Assembly (NCBI RefSeq): GCF_001039355.2
Contig: NW_019775413.1
Location: 1,690,249-1,754,248, forward strand
Direction of reading: 5' to 3'
Source of the DNA: Lingula anatina
Lineage: Eukaryota > Brachiopoda > Lingulata > Lingulida > Lingulidae
DNA: 64,000 nucleotides
Part shown: piece by piece, positions 1 to 25,000 of the stretch
Layout of the letters: each line of letters opens with the position of its first letter
Numbering within the stretch: position 1 is the first letter of the stretch
Notes under the pieces: model-generated
What the model was told of the DNA's origin: nothing
The model's input: only the letters and a program-made list of their open reading frames with translations
Databases searched by the model: none
Program-made: the position numbers and the translations under genes

Positions 1-118
1 TTTCAATTTGAGCAATTACTTAAAAATTAGAGCAATCTGTTGCTTTTAGTTGCCATTATAATAAATTATGGAATAAAAAATTTCCATTTATAAGATTTAT
101 GATTTGTTACGTGTTTAA

Positions 119-13188
<13,070 letters not shown>

Positions 13189-14370
13189 AAGATGTATCCT
13201 ACCAAGCTTCACCCTATGACCCGAGGAATTATTTTCATGCACAAAAAAATATGGCTAACTTAAATTTTGTCATGTCCTGTATGACATCCACTTTTATTTA
13301 ACTAACCCTTACTAAAATGTATGAGGCGTTTATTTATTTATTTCATTTTATTTATTTATTTATTCATTCATTTTGGGAGTCCATTTTCCTTTGTTTCATC
13401 AAAATCTAAATAGGTGGTCTGGGGTTGTTGCAAATATGATCTTTCTTTTCTACACATCCTCTAACACCACTTCCCCCTCCTCCCTGCCAGAAATAAAAGC
13501 TTCGGTGGAAAGTGCTTATGGCTTGGTGTTGGCTTATTTGATGAGGCATGGGCAAGACAAAGGGTCCAAAAACCTAAGAGAGTCAGTTTTTTTTTTTTTT
13601 TTCAACCATCTCATTTTTCATATAAGACAATAATTGATGGTGTCACATATGTAACTGTCATTGACTTAAATTACACATTCATGTTTGGTAAGATAAACTG
13701 GAGGAGATAGGATATATGATTGTACTTTATAGTTGGGTAATTACACATTTTGAATTATGTCATTATTTAGGCAATCAGTTGAATGCATATATGTGATAAA
13801 ATATATGTTCCTTTTATCTTTATTCTTTTACAGAGATTTTGCTGTATTTTTGTTTTGCATGTTTTATTTTGGTTGTCAAATAGTTTATTTATTTTATCCA
13901 CTTACACCACACTTTCGTAGAAAGACATTCCTTCAGCAAGAATATTTTTAACTGTATCCAATGTATTTTTTCCAGAGAATTTTTTGTATGTGTTGGAGCA
14001 GATGGAGAGTTTGTTGTCATTATCAAATACTATGGGAAACATGAATGTAAAGTAGTTTTTGGAATTAAAAAAAAAAACGACAAAAAAAAGTGTATAAAGG
14101 TGCCTGTAAGAATGTCAATTTACTGTCTGCAATTGGTGAAAGGTTGTTTTAGTGCTTTAAGGCATTTCTTCCAGGTTCCCAGTATCCATTTTGTGTAGGA
14201 ATTTTCGGATCCTGGTTGCTTATTAGAAGATCACTTTCTCTGCATGCATATATATACTGAACATAAACATACAAGTAACAAAAAAGTTTGTTTGCATTTA
14301 TTTATGTATTTATTTTTATTATTATTATTATTATTAATATTTTGAAAATGTCCTTTTCTGTTATTTCTAG

Positions 14371-14388
14371 TTACAAGAGCTGTCATGA
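14371..14388 (+). CDS. Alternative terminal coding exon candidate of the GRK gene
   Basis: The exon at 13132 contains a possible donor after codon GAG at 13165-13167 (gtatac, the same hexamer used as the donor at 11367). Splicing from there to the acceptor ttatttctag at 14361-14370 continues in frame as LQELS and stops with TGA at 14386-14388. Without that splice, the upstream exon reads VYLLDS and stops at 13188. Both ends are short and hydrophobic, and the sequence alone does not decide between them. Confidence 0.4.
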   Translation, partial: LQELS

Positions 14389-15199
14389 CATCTGACACCC
14401 AAGTGCTGTTGTTTCTGATCTCTAAACCTGTGACACACTGGCTATATGAATGTGGTCCTGTGCTCATCCATTCCATGCATTGCCAGCATGCTGCACTCGT
14501 GTACTCCTGAAGTCATACCAGTATAAACCCTGTCGAACCAACCATGGAGCATTATATTGCACATCACTCAGGCACCCGCGTCTGTCTACTCCTATCATTT
14601 CAAACGGAGACTGTGTGACGTTGTGTTTATAACTGTTATTTATTCCTTTAAAACTATTGCACAATCAGACCAGAAGGGCATCTCTTCCCCCCCACTGAGT
14701 GAGGGTTATTCTTAGGGGCAGAAGAGGCCACCAAAGAACAAGAACAAGAACATCGGCTGTTCAACACTAGATGTCACTGTGGATCAAACGGTATAATACG
14801 CCATTGGCAAAAAAATGGTGGAGGAAGTGGAGGGCACACTGACGCCACTGGAGGAGGATCTGAAGCTCTGAAACCATGAAGTCAAAAGTATTATACAGTG
14901 GAACAATTTCCATGGCACAATTTTTTTTTTATCTGTATCTGTGTGTGTTTATTGAGGCAAGTTCCCATGCCTAATGGATGTACCATTTCATTTCTATTGT
15001 ATTGTTTCTCTAATGATCAATGATAGCACACTAGGTATCAAGATAGTGTAAATGTGTTAACATTTATTAGGTTTGACTCTTGGTAGGTAAGGTAGGTAGA
15101 TGAAAATTACTTGTAATAACTAAATTATTCATCTTGTCAAGAGACATAAGTACAATTTATATTATGTGTGGTATCTTCATAATTGAATATTTTGCTATG

Positions 15200-15205
15200 A
15201 ATAAA
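15200..15205 (+). terminator. Candidate poly(A) signal of the GRK gene
   Basis: AATAAA hexamer about 0.8-2 kb beyond the possible GRK stop codons. Other AATAAA hexamers lie nearby, so the true cleavage site is not determined. Confidence 0.3.
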
Positions 15206-16824
15206 AGGCCTTTGTAAAATACTAAATGTTATTGTCAAAGACAGAGCAAGATTTGGCATCATGGCAGTTAAACAGCTATAAAAATAATTTAGGGTTTGTT
15301 ATTTATTCATTTCTGTTGAAACACAGAAAACTTTTCACAAGGCAACCTCAAAGATTTGTGAAAAGTTTGTTTGATCAGTAGCGCTGTTTTATTTTTATGT
15401 GCAGTCACAGTAGTAACTGGACATATAGCCATCATCGTCATGTCTGCATCACCTGAGATGGAAATCTCAAAGTCACCGTTTTGCCTATAGCAAATTTGAG
15501 TTTCCTTAGAGACAAAAATGCAGTGTATGGATTAAAAATGGTTCAATTGGAATTTTCTTTTTTCAGCTTGTGCATCAACATTGTCTCAGTAATGTCTAAT
15601 AAACTACTAATCCGTTTACTTCAATTTTGCTGAAGTCACCTGTAGGATTAAAATGGAGATCATTGCCTTGAATAGACCTGTGTTTTTTTGTTGTTTTTTT
15701 TTAACCTTATCCCGCCACTTTTTGTAATCATTACCATGTGTTTCCCTTTTGTTGCAATGCTGCTATGGGATTATATTGAAAGTAGACATTTTTAATTTTT
15801 TACAACTTGTTGTAATCAGTTAGATCACAATTGAGGTCAATGCAGAGAGTAGCCCTGGTTCGTTCATTCATTTACTTTTTTATTGCATGCATGATTTCTA
15901 GCATGTGTTAAACTGTATTGCAATTTTGCTTGTTGACTATCTGGAAAAATTGTTTTCTTTCATACCTGCTGGAAGCATTTGGGCTAAAATACAGGTTAAG
16001 CTAAATTAAGAGTTGGTTTCATCAAATAAATATTTTCGCCTTTTTATAAAACTGTATGTTTAGTTTGCATTGTGGCCTAGTCCTTTGTCAATTCTGAGTA
16101 TTTTCTGAAATGTGCTATTACCTAATGACTTGATTCTTATGCTGGGCTGTACATATGCCAGCTTTTGCTGGCTAATATTCATATGGATTGACTTTTGAGA
16201 ACTTGATCAATGAGATTTTAGATCTGTATGATGTTCTTTATTTTGTCTTTTATTCATAAATTAAGTTTTAAAAAAAGAGAAGGAAAACTTAATGAAAATA
16301 GTCCCAATCATCCAAAAATTTTTTTGAATTCCTAGTTTTCAGATTTCCTTTAAATTTATCCATAACTTAGCTTCATCTGCTGTAGCTGTAATTTTGCAAT
16401 GGTGGTTATTCTTTTGGATATTTATCAAAACTGATTTTAAACTGGTGCTTATTAGTTATGACAGTGATTCACAATTCACCAGTGAGTCTTCACACAGTGA
16501 GTTGCTTATCAATGTTCAATTTGTTGAGCGTCCTCCATAGTAAATATAAGGGTGGAATTGTTATAATTGAATATCTGGTGCTTTCCTTATAGGTACTAAT
16601 TTGAAAAACTATGTATTAAAATATGTTAAATTATTCATAAAGTTGAATAATTTCAAACTTAATTTGAATAAGCAAGCAAATGTTATATTTTCTATAATTC
16701 ATTTGTAGTGCTATTTTTGCATGAAAGAGGTATTGCATAGGTTGTCTTTGTAAAAGTTAGCTCAGGTGCAAAGGAGGAAGGGACTCAATTAACTTAATAT
16801 GAGAAGAAAGGGCAGCTTATTTTC

Positions 16825-16932
16825 TCTTAGTCAAAATAAGTCTGATAACCCCATCTTCTTTGTTGGGACATTATTTTTACAAAGTTGAAAATATTGTAGA
16901 TTCTCTTGATTTACTAAATATTGTAGTTATGT
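16825..16932. repeat. Diverged duplication, copy 1
   Basis: Similar to 17862-17973 in the same orientation. Shared landmarks: GTCTGATAACCCC versus GTCCGATAACACA, TATTTTTACA versus TACTTTTACA, and GAAAATATTGTAGA followed by CTTGAT. Confidence 0.6.
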
Positions 16933-17861
16933 ATTGTGAAAGGAAAACAGAGAAAACAGATCCAACTCTTTATATTGATGTTATTCTCAATCCTTTTGGT
17001 GTTTTAGTAAATTCAAAAGTGTAAGTGTCAACAGAGAGATGTTGTTAAGATATATCATTACCAGTTTTATATATCTAAATGTTTCAATTTGTGCATTACG
17101 AAGTAGCATTGTGAATTGCAAAATACAAAAGCATGTTATAATAAGTATGAATTGAATGGTTGGATATCACCAGGAGCTATACCCCAAAACACAAATCCTA
17201 AGGTACATTATACCCACTGAAATCCAGTGTACTCCATTACTGGGGATTGTGGTATAACATTATATTAGATAAGGTGACTTTTACAGAGATCAACCTGTCT
17301 TCTAAGCTAAGTGCATTTTGCAGTCTATTAGTGAGACTTAAATATTTAAATTGTGAGTAAAAAAATATGAAATACTCGATGCTATTACAAAATTGAATAA
17401 TTGTAAGAAAACTGAGACAGTCATCTTTGTAGCTTCATGTACAAACAGATGAAAACTCTCAGCCTCGCCTTTTGAAAACACTCAGCAAAGTACAATCTTG
17501 ATAATATATATTTCGGTGTTTTGTAAAATTTGCAAAATTAAGGTTAGCCATGCACCCAAATATTAATACTGAATATATTGATTTTGTCTCATTTTATGCT
17601 TTTTTGTTGTCACTGTCTTATTTCATAGCAGAGTCTAACTGGTCAACTTAGCAGTGCTAGCTGTATATGTGTATAATGAGCAGCTATATCCTAATAAATA
17701 TAAGCATGAACAACATGTAAGAGAGCTTTTCCATTGCCTAGTGTGCATTGCCGAAACATACTAATATATGAGCCATAGAATTGGATAAGGTGCTTCACTT
17801 ATAGTCATGAAATACAGTAAATGGTTGTTGGATCCGAAGTCGTGTTTTTGAATGAAGTTTT

Positions 17862-17973
17862 GTCTCGGTGAAAATTAGTCCGATAACACAGTCCCCTTTG
17901 TTTAAGTATTACTTTTACAGACAACAATGAAAATATTGTAGACTTTCTTGATACACAAAATATTATAGCAATG
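17862..17973. repeat. Diverged duplication, copy 2
   Basis: Partner of 16825-16932, about 1 kb downstream. It has no coding potential and may be an old repeat fragment. Confidence 0.6.
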
Positions 17974-18981
17974 CAAGATTATGATTTCGGTAGAGTAAGA
18001 ATATCCATTGATAAATATGTGCAACTTTTGTGTAATAGTTATTTTGTGGACACTTGTATGAAAACCCTCAGAAGATTTGAGAAATTTTCCAAATAGGAGT
18101 ATATCAACTCTTTTTTTTTTCTTTTTTTTTTTTTTTTAATTATTGGGAAGCAGTTAAACCACATTGATAATATAGTACATTGTAGCTAATATTGTACAAA
18201 GCAAGGTATTTGTGGGATGAGGATAAAGCAAGGCAGGTCACTTTGCTTTCAATTCATCTAGGTGTTATTAGGTATATTTATGTATGATAAGTAGTGTTTT
18301 AAATCAATCTATTTATTCTGTAGTATTGTAATATTGAGAATTATTGTGTTATTTATATTCATTCAGAACATACGTGTACATGTTTCGATAATTATACAAT
18401 CTTGTGTTCTTGTATAACCATACAAATTATGAAAGATATTCAGTTCAGTTTATATTTTTCAGCACTTTGCAATTTTTTCTAGGAACAGAGGTTTGCCTTG
18501 GGCCATCATAGCAAATGTTATGACGTAAAGTCAGCTCATGATTAGGGTTTTGTTTCAATATAATCTCAACTTCTGTGGACAAAAAAGAAGTAAAAGTTGC
18601 TTGTCAGTTCAACTAGCTGCTACACTATTGATGAAAAAAAGATAAAAAATCAGAAATTAATATTGAGATGGTAATGAGATTGACATTCAGAGTAGTTTTG
18701 ATTAACAAAAAAAATATAACTGCAAATAATTTGTGTTGGAGATTGGGTATAGTGTACAGGCATTGGCAGCACCATTAAGCTGGCTAAACAATATAGGGTT
18801 ATGGTATGTGCGTAATATAAAAATGTCCTGGGACTTTTTTTTATTCTCACTGAAAGTAAGAACTGTTATGCCACTATTTGGTTAGTTTCTAAAAAGAATA
18901 TTGAAAGGCAGTCATAACATAGAGCTGGAACCAAACTGAATGAATGGAACACTATTTTTGTACTGTTGTTTTATTTATCTA

Positions 18982-19011
18982 TTATTAATATTATTATTAT
19001 TATTATTATTA
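18982..19011. repeat. (ATT)n microsatellite
   Basis: About nine ATT trinucleotides in the GRK-AGMO intergenic region. Confidence 0.85.
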
Positions 19012-19686
19012 AGTCTTGTAGAGTACTTGTGTAATACATTGTGCAGTCATCTTCCATTATAGTGTCATGTTACGGAAGTTTCAATCAACTCAAATAAAAT
19101 TTGTTTTATATGACAATACCTTTGAGTTTTTTTCCTTATTAATTAAGAGCAATGTTGTAAGACACCGGAATATCAATTTGCAGTTTTCAACAAAACTATC
19201 GATTTGCAAGGTGGATCCCAAGATGATATATAAAACCGGAATTACTAAATAGGTCTGGTGCAGGGGACCAAAACAACTGATACATGGCCATCAAGGGGAA
19301 ATAAGTAAAGTTTTAGTGGATTATTGGTGACACACACTGGTCATTTAAATTGCATGAACTCCAGAAAAGACGTCCATTTAATGTAAGTTAATTTGATATC
19401 TTTTATTTCCAAGAATAATTCAGCAAGATATATTTTAATATCGAGTTGCTGAAGCAGCATGTGGTTTGGGCGCCATGGTTTGAGGGACCCAGTCTTAATG
19501 CAAGCAGTTTTATCAAACTTGGCCACACACATCTACACTGCAAAGAGTATATCCCTGTTTTTAATTTTTTTTTTTAGACTTGTCTCAGACAACATAATCC
19601 TAGGTTTATAATAGTATTTGGACAAATTTTAAGCAGATTATTTGTCCAAGCATCATTATAGCATTCCTGTGTAGAGGAAGAACCAT

Positions 19687-19870
19687 GGCCGCATTCAGAA
19701 CAGTGGACTAACTAGTCCGCGGGTCAATTATGGCCGACCCACTTGAATACTTCCCCACACAGAATCTATTCTGATATTCAGTGTCTATGGGCAGATTAGA
19801 TGGCAAGCTTTTTAGTGGGTTGCCATATTTGATCTGCAGACAAGTTAGTTCACTGTTCTGAATGCTGTCC
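19687..19870. mobile_element. Long-TIR foldback MITE, family 1, copy a
   Basis: 184-bp element. The left end GGCCGCATTCAGAACAGT and the right end, reverse-complemented, GGACAGCATTCAGAACAGT start inverted repeats of about 55-60 bp (through ATGGC-ACCCACT). The centre contains AATCTATTC and TATTCAGTGTC, shared with the second copy at 49199-49380. Confidence 0.75.
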
Positions 19871-20027
19871 ATGTCTAAGCCAGCAGTCTGGTCAGGTTGT
19901 TTGGTCACAATCTGGCACGGCAACATACCACTGCATTGAGAAGATAATCCCTCAGCTGCCTTAATTAAAGACTGGGCTCAGACAACATAATCTTGGCATC
20001 ATCTTCCTGTCTGTCTGGCCTGGCCAT

Positions 20028-20207
20028 CAGGCCTGTAGCCAGGGGGTGGGGGGGTGGGGGTTCAAGGGGTTTGAAAGAACCCCCCATTTTGCCGGGAAAA
20101 GGTACCCGCTGGGTAAAATTTTATCTAGGTACACGAAGGTTTTGTGGTAAAAGGTTCACTTTTTCAGAAAAAAAACACTCCTTTTAAAATTGCTTGCTAT
20201 GGGCCTG
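20028..20207. mobile_element. Degenerate hAT-like MITE (CAGGCCTGTAGCC ends)
   Basis: Left end CAGGCCTGTAGCCAGGGG; right end, reverse-complemented, CAGGCCCATAGCAAG. The interior has G-rich and then A-rich stretches (CACTTTTTCAGAAAA). It resembles non-autonomous hAT elements of marine invertebrates; the class assignment is inference. No target duplication visible. Confidence 0.5.
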
Positions 20208-21310
20208 TGCATTGATGTGTAGACCAAGGCCTGATGTTAGCACAAATGATTTGTATTTTAATAATCACTGCCCTGTATCATAGAATGCAGGTCAATTACA
20301 TCTATTACTTCCCCCCCCCCCCCCCATAGTTTCCCCTTCTGAAAAATGTGAAAAAAAAAGCATCATTCTTACTTTTTAAAATCTTACTGAAAATACAACT
20401 GTTATAATTTTAAAGACTTTTTGGGTAGCAAAAGTTTGTTTTTTTTTAAATGTCATTTGAAAACCGATAAGGAGTACCAAAAATCTGCTTGGTCACTTGC
20501 TACAAAGGTATGCATACCAGGAGTGTTAAGATCTTCAATGTAGTTGAAAATGTGCAGTAGACAATTTGCAATGTTCTGCAACTGATAACTCACAATGTGT
20601 TTGTTGTGATAATATTGGATGTGCTTTTCATGGCAAGTTTGTTTTACATCAGTGGGTCCTTGGAAGCAAGCCGACCCCCTCCCCCCCCCCCCCTTGTTGG
20701 GTTCAGGGCCCAGTAAAGGAGCCTGAAAATTTTGTTTTGTAGAGGGCAAACAATGCCATTTGGTACAGTTACAGACTATGATTCAGCTAGTCAAAATTCT
20801 AATTTGGTGTTATTTTTTTCAGAAATCAAGAGGGGGGGGTCAGAACCCCCCTGACACGCCCCTTAATCCACCACTGATATGAGTTTTAAAGCTTGAGGAC
20901 ACTGGAAACCCACGTCTCCTCTATCAGCACGTCTCTACTTTTCCCAGATACTTCACAATGATGGCAAGTTTCCGATGACCTCCCAAGCTCTTGGTGCATT
21001 AATAATGGGACTGTTAACCAAATGAGTTCCTAAAGGAAATTCAGATTATGAAAATTAACACCTTGAATTACATTGTATCTTTTATTAGAAATATAAATTT
21101 ACACATTTTATCACTGATTTTACAAAAATAAACATATTTTAATACAATTGTGAGCAATGACAAGCAATTGTGCTCCAATGTTTAAACATGAAATTTGTCG
21201 TACTAAAAACTGGTGGATATATAATTTTTATGATGTTTATGCTCATAATGGCACCTGATGTAAATATAACAACCCCAACAATTTAGAATTCTTGATCAAG
21301 CATGTAATTC

Positions 21311-21419
21311 CAGGCCCGTAGCCAAGGGGGAGAGGGGGGGGGGGAAATAAGTAAAAGTTGATAGCAATAAGTAAAAGCTCCACTTTTTCAAAATAATAAA
21401 ATTACTGGCTACAGGCCTG
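21311..21419. mobile_element. Degenerate hAT-like MITE, short copy
   Basis: 109 bp. The left end CAGGCCCGTAGCCAAGGGGG pairs with the right end, reverse-complemented, CAGGCCTGTAGCCAG. It shares CTCCACTTTTTCA with the copy at 20028-20207. Confidence 0.55.
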
Positions 21420-21927
21420 TGTACCATATAGCACACAAGGACACAACCATTAACTTCTTTATCAGTGGTAAAAAAATTAATTAAATTAAGAAAGACCAAC
21501 TAAACCACTAAAAATTTATATTGATAACTGAGTAAGACATTTCTTCTATATGAAAACCTCAAAGAGAATAACCAACAGTAATGATATCAATTATATGTGA
21601 TTGGAAACACTGCATCTATCATCTGTTATCTAATAACCCCATATGAATGTGATTAAACACCAAAGTAAAAACTATCAAAGGAAATGACAATATTCTGTAA
21701 ATTTGGCACTGTACTTGATGATTCATAGAATATGACAATTATCACCAGTCACTTGAGAAATCATGAGCGCTGTTATGCTAGGTACGTTATACATGACAGT
21801 AATACTTAGTAAATTTCAGCAGAGTATATGGTAATGAATATTAATATACAACATCTTTGTGACATACCTCTGGCTGCAGACAATAAATCACATCATGTGT
21901 CATATATTATAGCCAGTAGTGCATCTT

Positions 21928-21933
21928 TTTATT
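21928..21933 (-). terminator. Candidate poly(A) signal of AGMO
   Basis: AATAAA on the minus strand, about 160 bp past the AGMO stop codon. It is the nearest canonical hexamer I found, and no transcript evidence is available here. Confidence 0.35.
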
Positions 21934-22089
21934 CAGTGTAAATCAAACTTTGTCTGGATGCTAATTTAATTCAATTTACACTTATTTTTTCTTATTCTGA
22001 CCTTAATTACCAGTACAACAGGTTTGAAAAATGACTAACATGTTTTAAAATAAAGCATACTGGGTACAGGACCATGAAACACTACTATT

Positions 22090-25000
22090 TCAACTCTGTT
22101 TTTGCTGTTCTTTTTCATTCTTTGGACTCATGAGCATCCTTACAGCCTGCAGACCCCAGAGACATGCAGAAAACAGAAAATACCACTGGATCAAGTGCTG
22201 CCAGACTGGACGCTCCTCCAACCTGCCCCTCGTGAGGTAAAGATCACAAGCAACAAACAGCACACAGCGAAAACACTCCAGGAAAGGCGCATAATATCTA
22301 CAACAAAAATTATGGAAAATAAAGAACAGACAGAAAAATAAAGGTAAGAGGTTGCTTAATTAAAAAGGTACAATACTGGTATGATGTACTACAGGAATCA
22401 TTATATTTGTAGAAGAGTTAAAACTGTTCAGTCTTTTCCAGTGTGGCAAGGAAATTTTTTCAAGAAATGTCTAAATTACCTGTTATCAAATAGTGCTCCA
22501 AAACACGTCAGAGACAGCACAATGTAAGCAATGAAACATGCAACATTTAGTTGACTTAATCCCTAAAAAGAAAAGAAGGCACAAATTTCAATGAGTTACA
22601 GGTTAAGAGGTGTACTTTTTCTTCTTCATCGTACTGCTGAAACCTTATTTCACTATCATGGATTTATATGCTGGCATGTTCTTTAGCATCATATATGTTC
22701 TCGTGGTTTAAATACTGATCATTCAAAGTGTTTGTGTCCAGTGTAAAAGCACCATTGTGCTCATTCTGATTTTTTTTTTTTTCAAATAAAAAATTTTCAT
22801 AAGATTTTCTTGTTGTTAAAAATTCAGAGATCACTTACACTTTTCCTAGCTACCAGTTCCTGGTAACCAATCAAAACCAGCAAATAATGACTCAGCACAA
22901 ATAAACTCAATGACAAAGGCAGTCCACTGTCATACTTCTTTACAGGTGCCTTTACCTAAAATAGACATTAAATACTTTCGACAAAATTGATAAATATTAT
23001 TGTCTTCTGTGACAAATAAACTGCTGACAGACAGTACATGATTGACAAGGTCATATTTGATCCACGGATCTGTAAGTTTGCTGTACGTTCTGAATGCATT
23101 CTAAGGGTGCTAGTACGAAGGATAGCTACACAGTATCTTCAAGTCTCAACCCACTGGCCATATAAGCAATAGCATTTCTCATAAAATATCACATCTGAGA
23201 TTTAAATGACAAAAATGCATTTACCTACTCAGTACACTGTATTTGTCCTGATGAAGTACCAGTTTACTTACCTTTGGAATGTCTTCTATGTTCCCAAGCC
23301 TAGGTTTACCAGGTGCCCAACCTGGTCCTTTAACTAGGGATGAGACCTTGTCACTTAGATTGTCAAATTCCCATAATCTGCTCCACAAATATTTTACATA
23401 ACCAAACTAAAAATTAAAAGATGGAAACAATATCAACAGAGAGCTTGACATACACTTTTACACCAGACTGTGCTGGTGGAAACGATCTGTGATAAATAAT
23501 AATTATATGCTCTTTTTCCATATACAGCTTTATCACATAGGAGAAAAAAAATTTACAGCTCGAGCAGTTCACTGGCGGATTTATATATGTACATATAAAA
23601 CAAACCTGTGCTTCTATAGGGTTAAATGTGTTGATTGGGTGTGTGAGTCCGTACACCACCTCCTCATTCTCAGCCTGGAAGGTTCCGAACAGACGGTCCC
23701 AAATTATTAGAGTCCCAGCATAGTTTTTGTCTATACAGTATGGATTCCTGCCATGGTGAACTCGATGGTGACTTGGGGTGTTCAAAATCCACTCGAGGGG
23801 CCCTAAGGATTTTATCATCTGTAAGAACAAAATGCTCAATTATACTGTAAATACTACAAATGAGAAACAAATGCAGAACACGATAATTATTACAAAGATT
23901 AATACAATATTTATAATAAATGCGTATCAATATTCAAATATGTGTAATAAATATGTTGCCATCATCCCAATTTGTAAAGAGGCAAACTTTTGATGTCATC
24001 TAAATGGAATAAAACCTGTCTGATAACGTATATTGGGGTGCAAATTAATTAAACAGAGAACATATGTAAAATATGTAGTGTGAAAAATTTATGTAAAAGC
24101 AAATTTTAACAATTTTTTGATAAAAGTTCAAGGAAGAGAAGTTATTTAGTCAAAAACACAAAATAATACATAATAGTATATATACATTGTAACTTACCAG
24201 AGTATGAATCCAAAACTGATAAATTGTATTAAATTCAACATGCATAAGATATATGGACGGTGGGACACACAACGCTAAAGGCAAATAAAATATCTGAAAG
24301 CAGGATTATGAAGAGAAAAATCAAGCAAAAAATTTTTCGTGATATACCTCATTGTGTATCCAAAACTGGTAGAGAATATTAAACTGGAGGTGAGCTACAA
24401 AAATTGCTGGAGGAACAATCAAGGCTAAAGGAAGGTAAAATACCTGAAATGTAATTTCATGAAACAAAGTTTCAATTGCGCATATCCAAATATTAATTTG
24501 ATATAAAAGTTCTAAATTGATGAAAGGTCAATCTATCTCCCAAATTAATGTGAACATATGGATTTCGTTAAGGTTGACAAAATGACCAAAAGAAAACTGA
24601 ACTTTACCGATTAAAATCTAAGAATACACAGTTTTTTAAATATATTTATGTATTCAATATTCTTGTGTACCATTTAAGTCATATTTACTATCAAAATAAA
24701 AATAACCACTGTACAGTAAAAACTGATAAATTAAAAAAATATATTTTACTGACAATTCAACTGGCTAGGATACAGAAAATCAATATGATAATAACTAGTC
24801 ACAATTATACTTTTCTAACAAGTTTGATACTAAATCCTGTCAACTTACCCAAGAGAGGTACCTCTGCAAAATTGACTGTCTCAAAGCTGTGCTCAGGTTG
24901 TAGTCCTCAGCACTGTGGTGAGTCTGGTGGGATGCCCACATAAAGTTGACCTCTGAAAATAACCCAGATATCATTTCAATCCAACAGCATCATAGGAAAC

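Larger units (their letters stand above)
14389..22089. other. GRK 3' UTR and intergenic region
   Basis: No convincing coding exon is visible on either strand. The proximal part is likely GRK 3' UTR, with an AATAAA-type signal at 15200-15205 and others further on. The rest holds a diverged internal duplication (16825-16932 and 17862-17973), an ATT microsatellite near 18982-19011, a long-TIR foldback element (19687-19870) bounded by short direct repeats, and two degenerate CAGGCCTGTAGCC elements (20028-20207 and 21311-21419). Homopolymer C/G tracts are frequent around 20040-20850. Confidence 0.6.

Noticed and set aside
20842-20880. Complete MITE ending in AATCCACCACTG
   Set aside because: Only one terminus is recognisable; I could not find the matching inverted end, so no element is called.
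22102-22341. Plus-strand open frame of 79 residues
   Set aside because: Antisense shadow of the last AGMO exon (22090-22297), whose minus-strand reading matches the AGMO C-terminus and joins the previous exon in phase.
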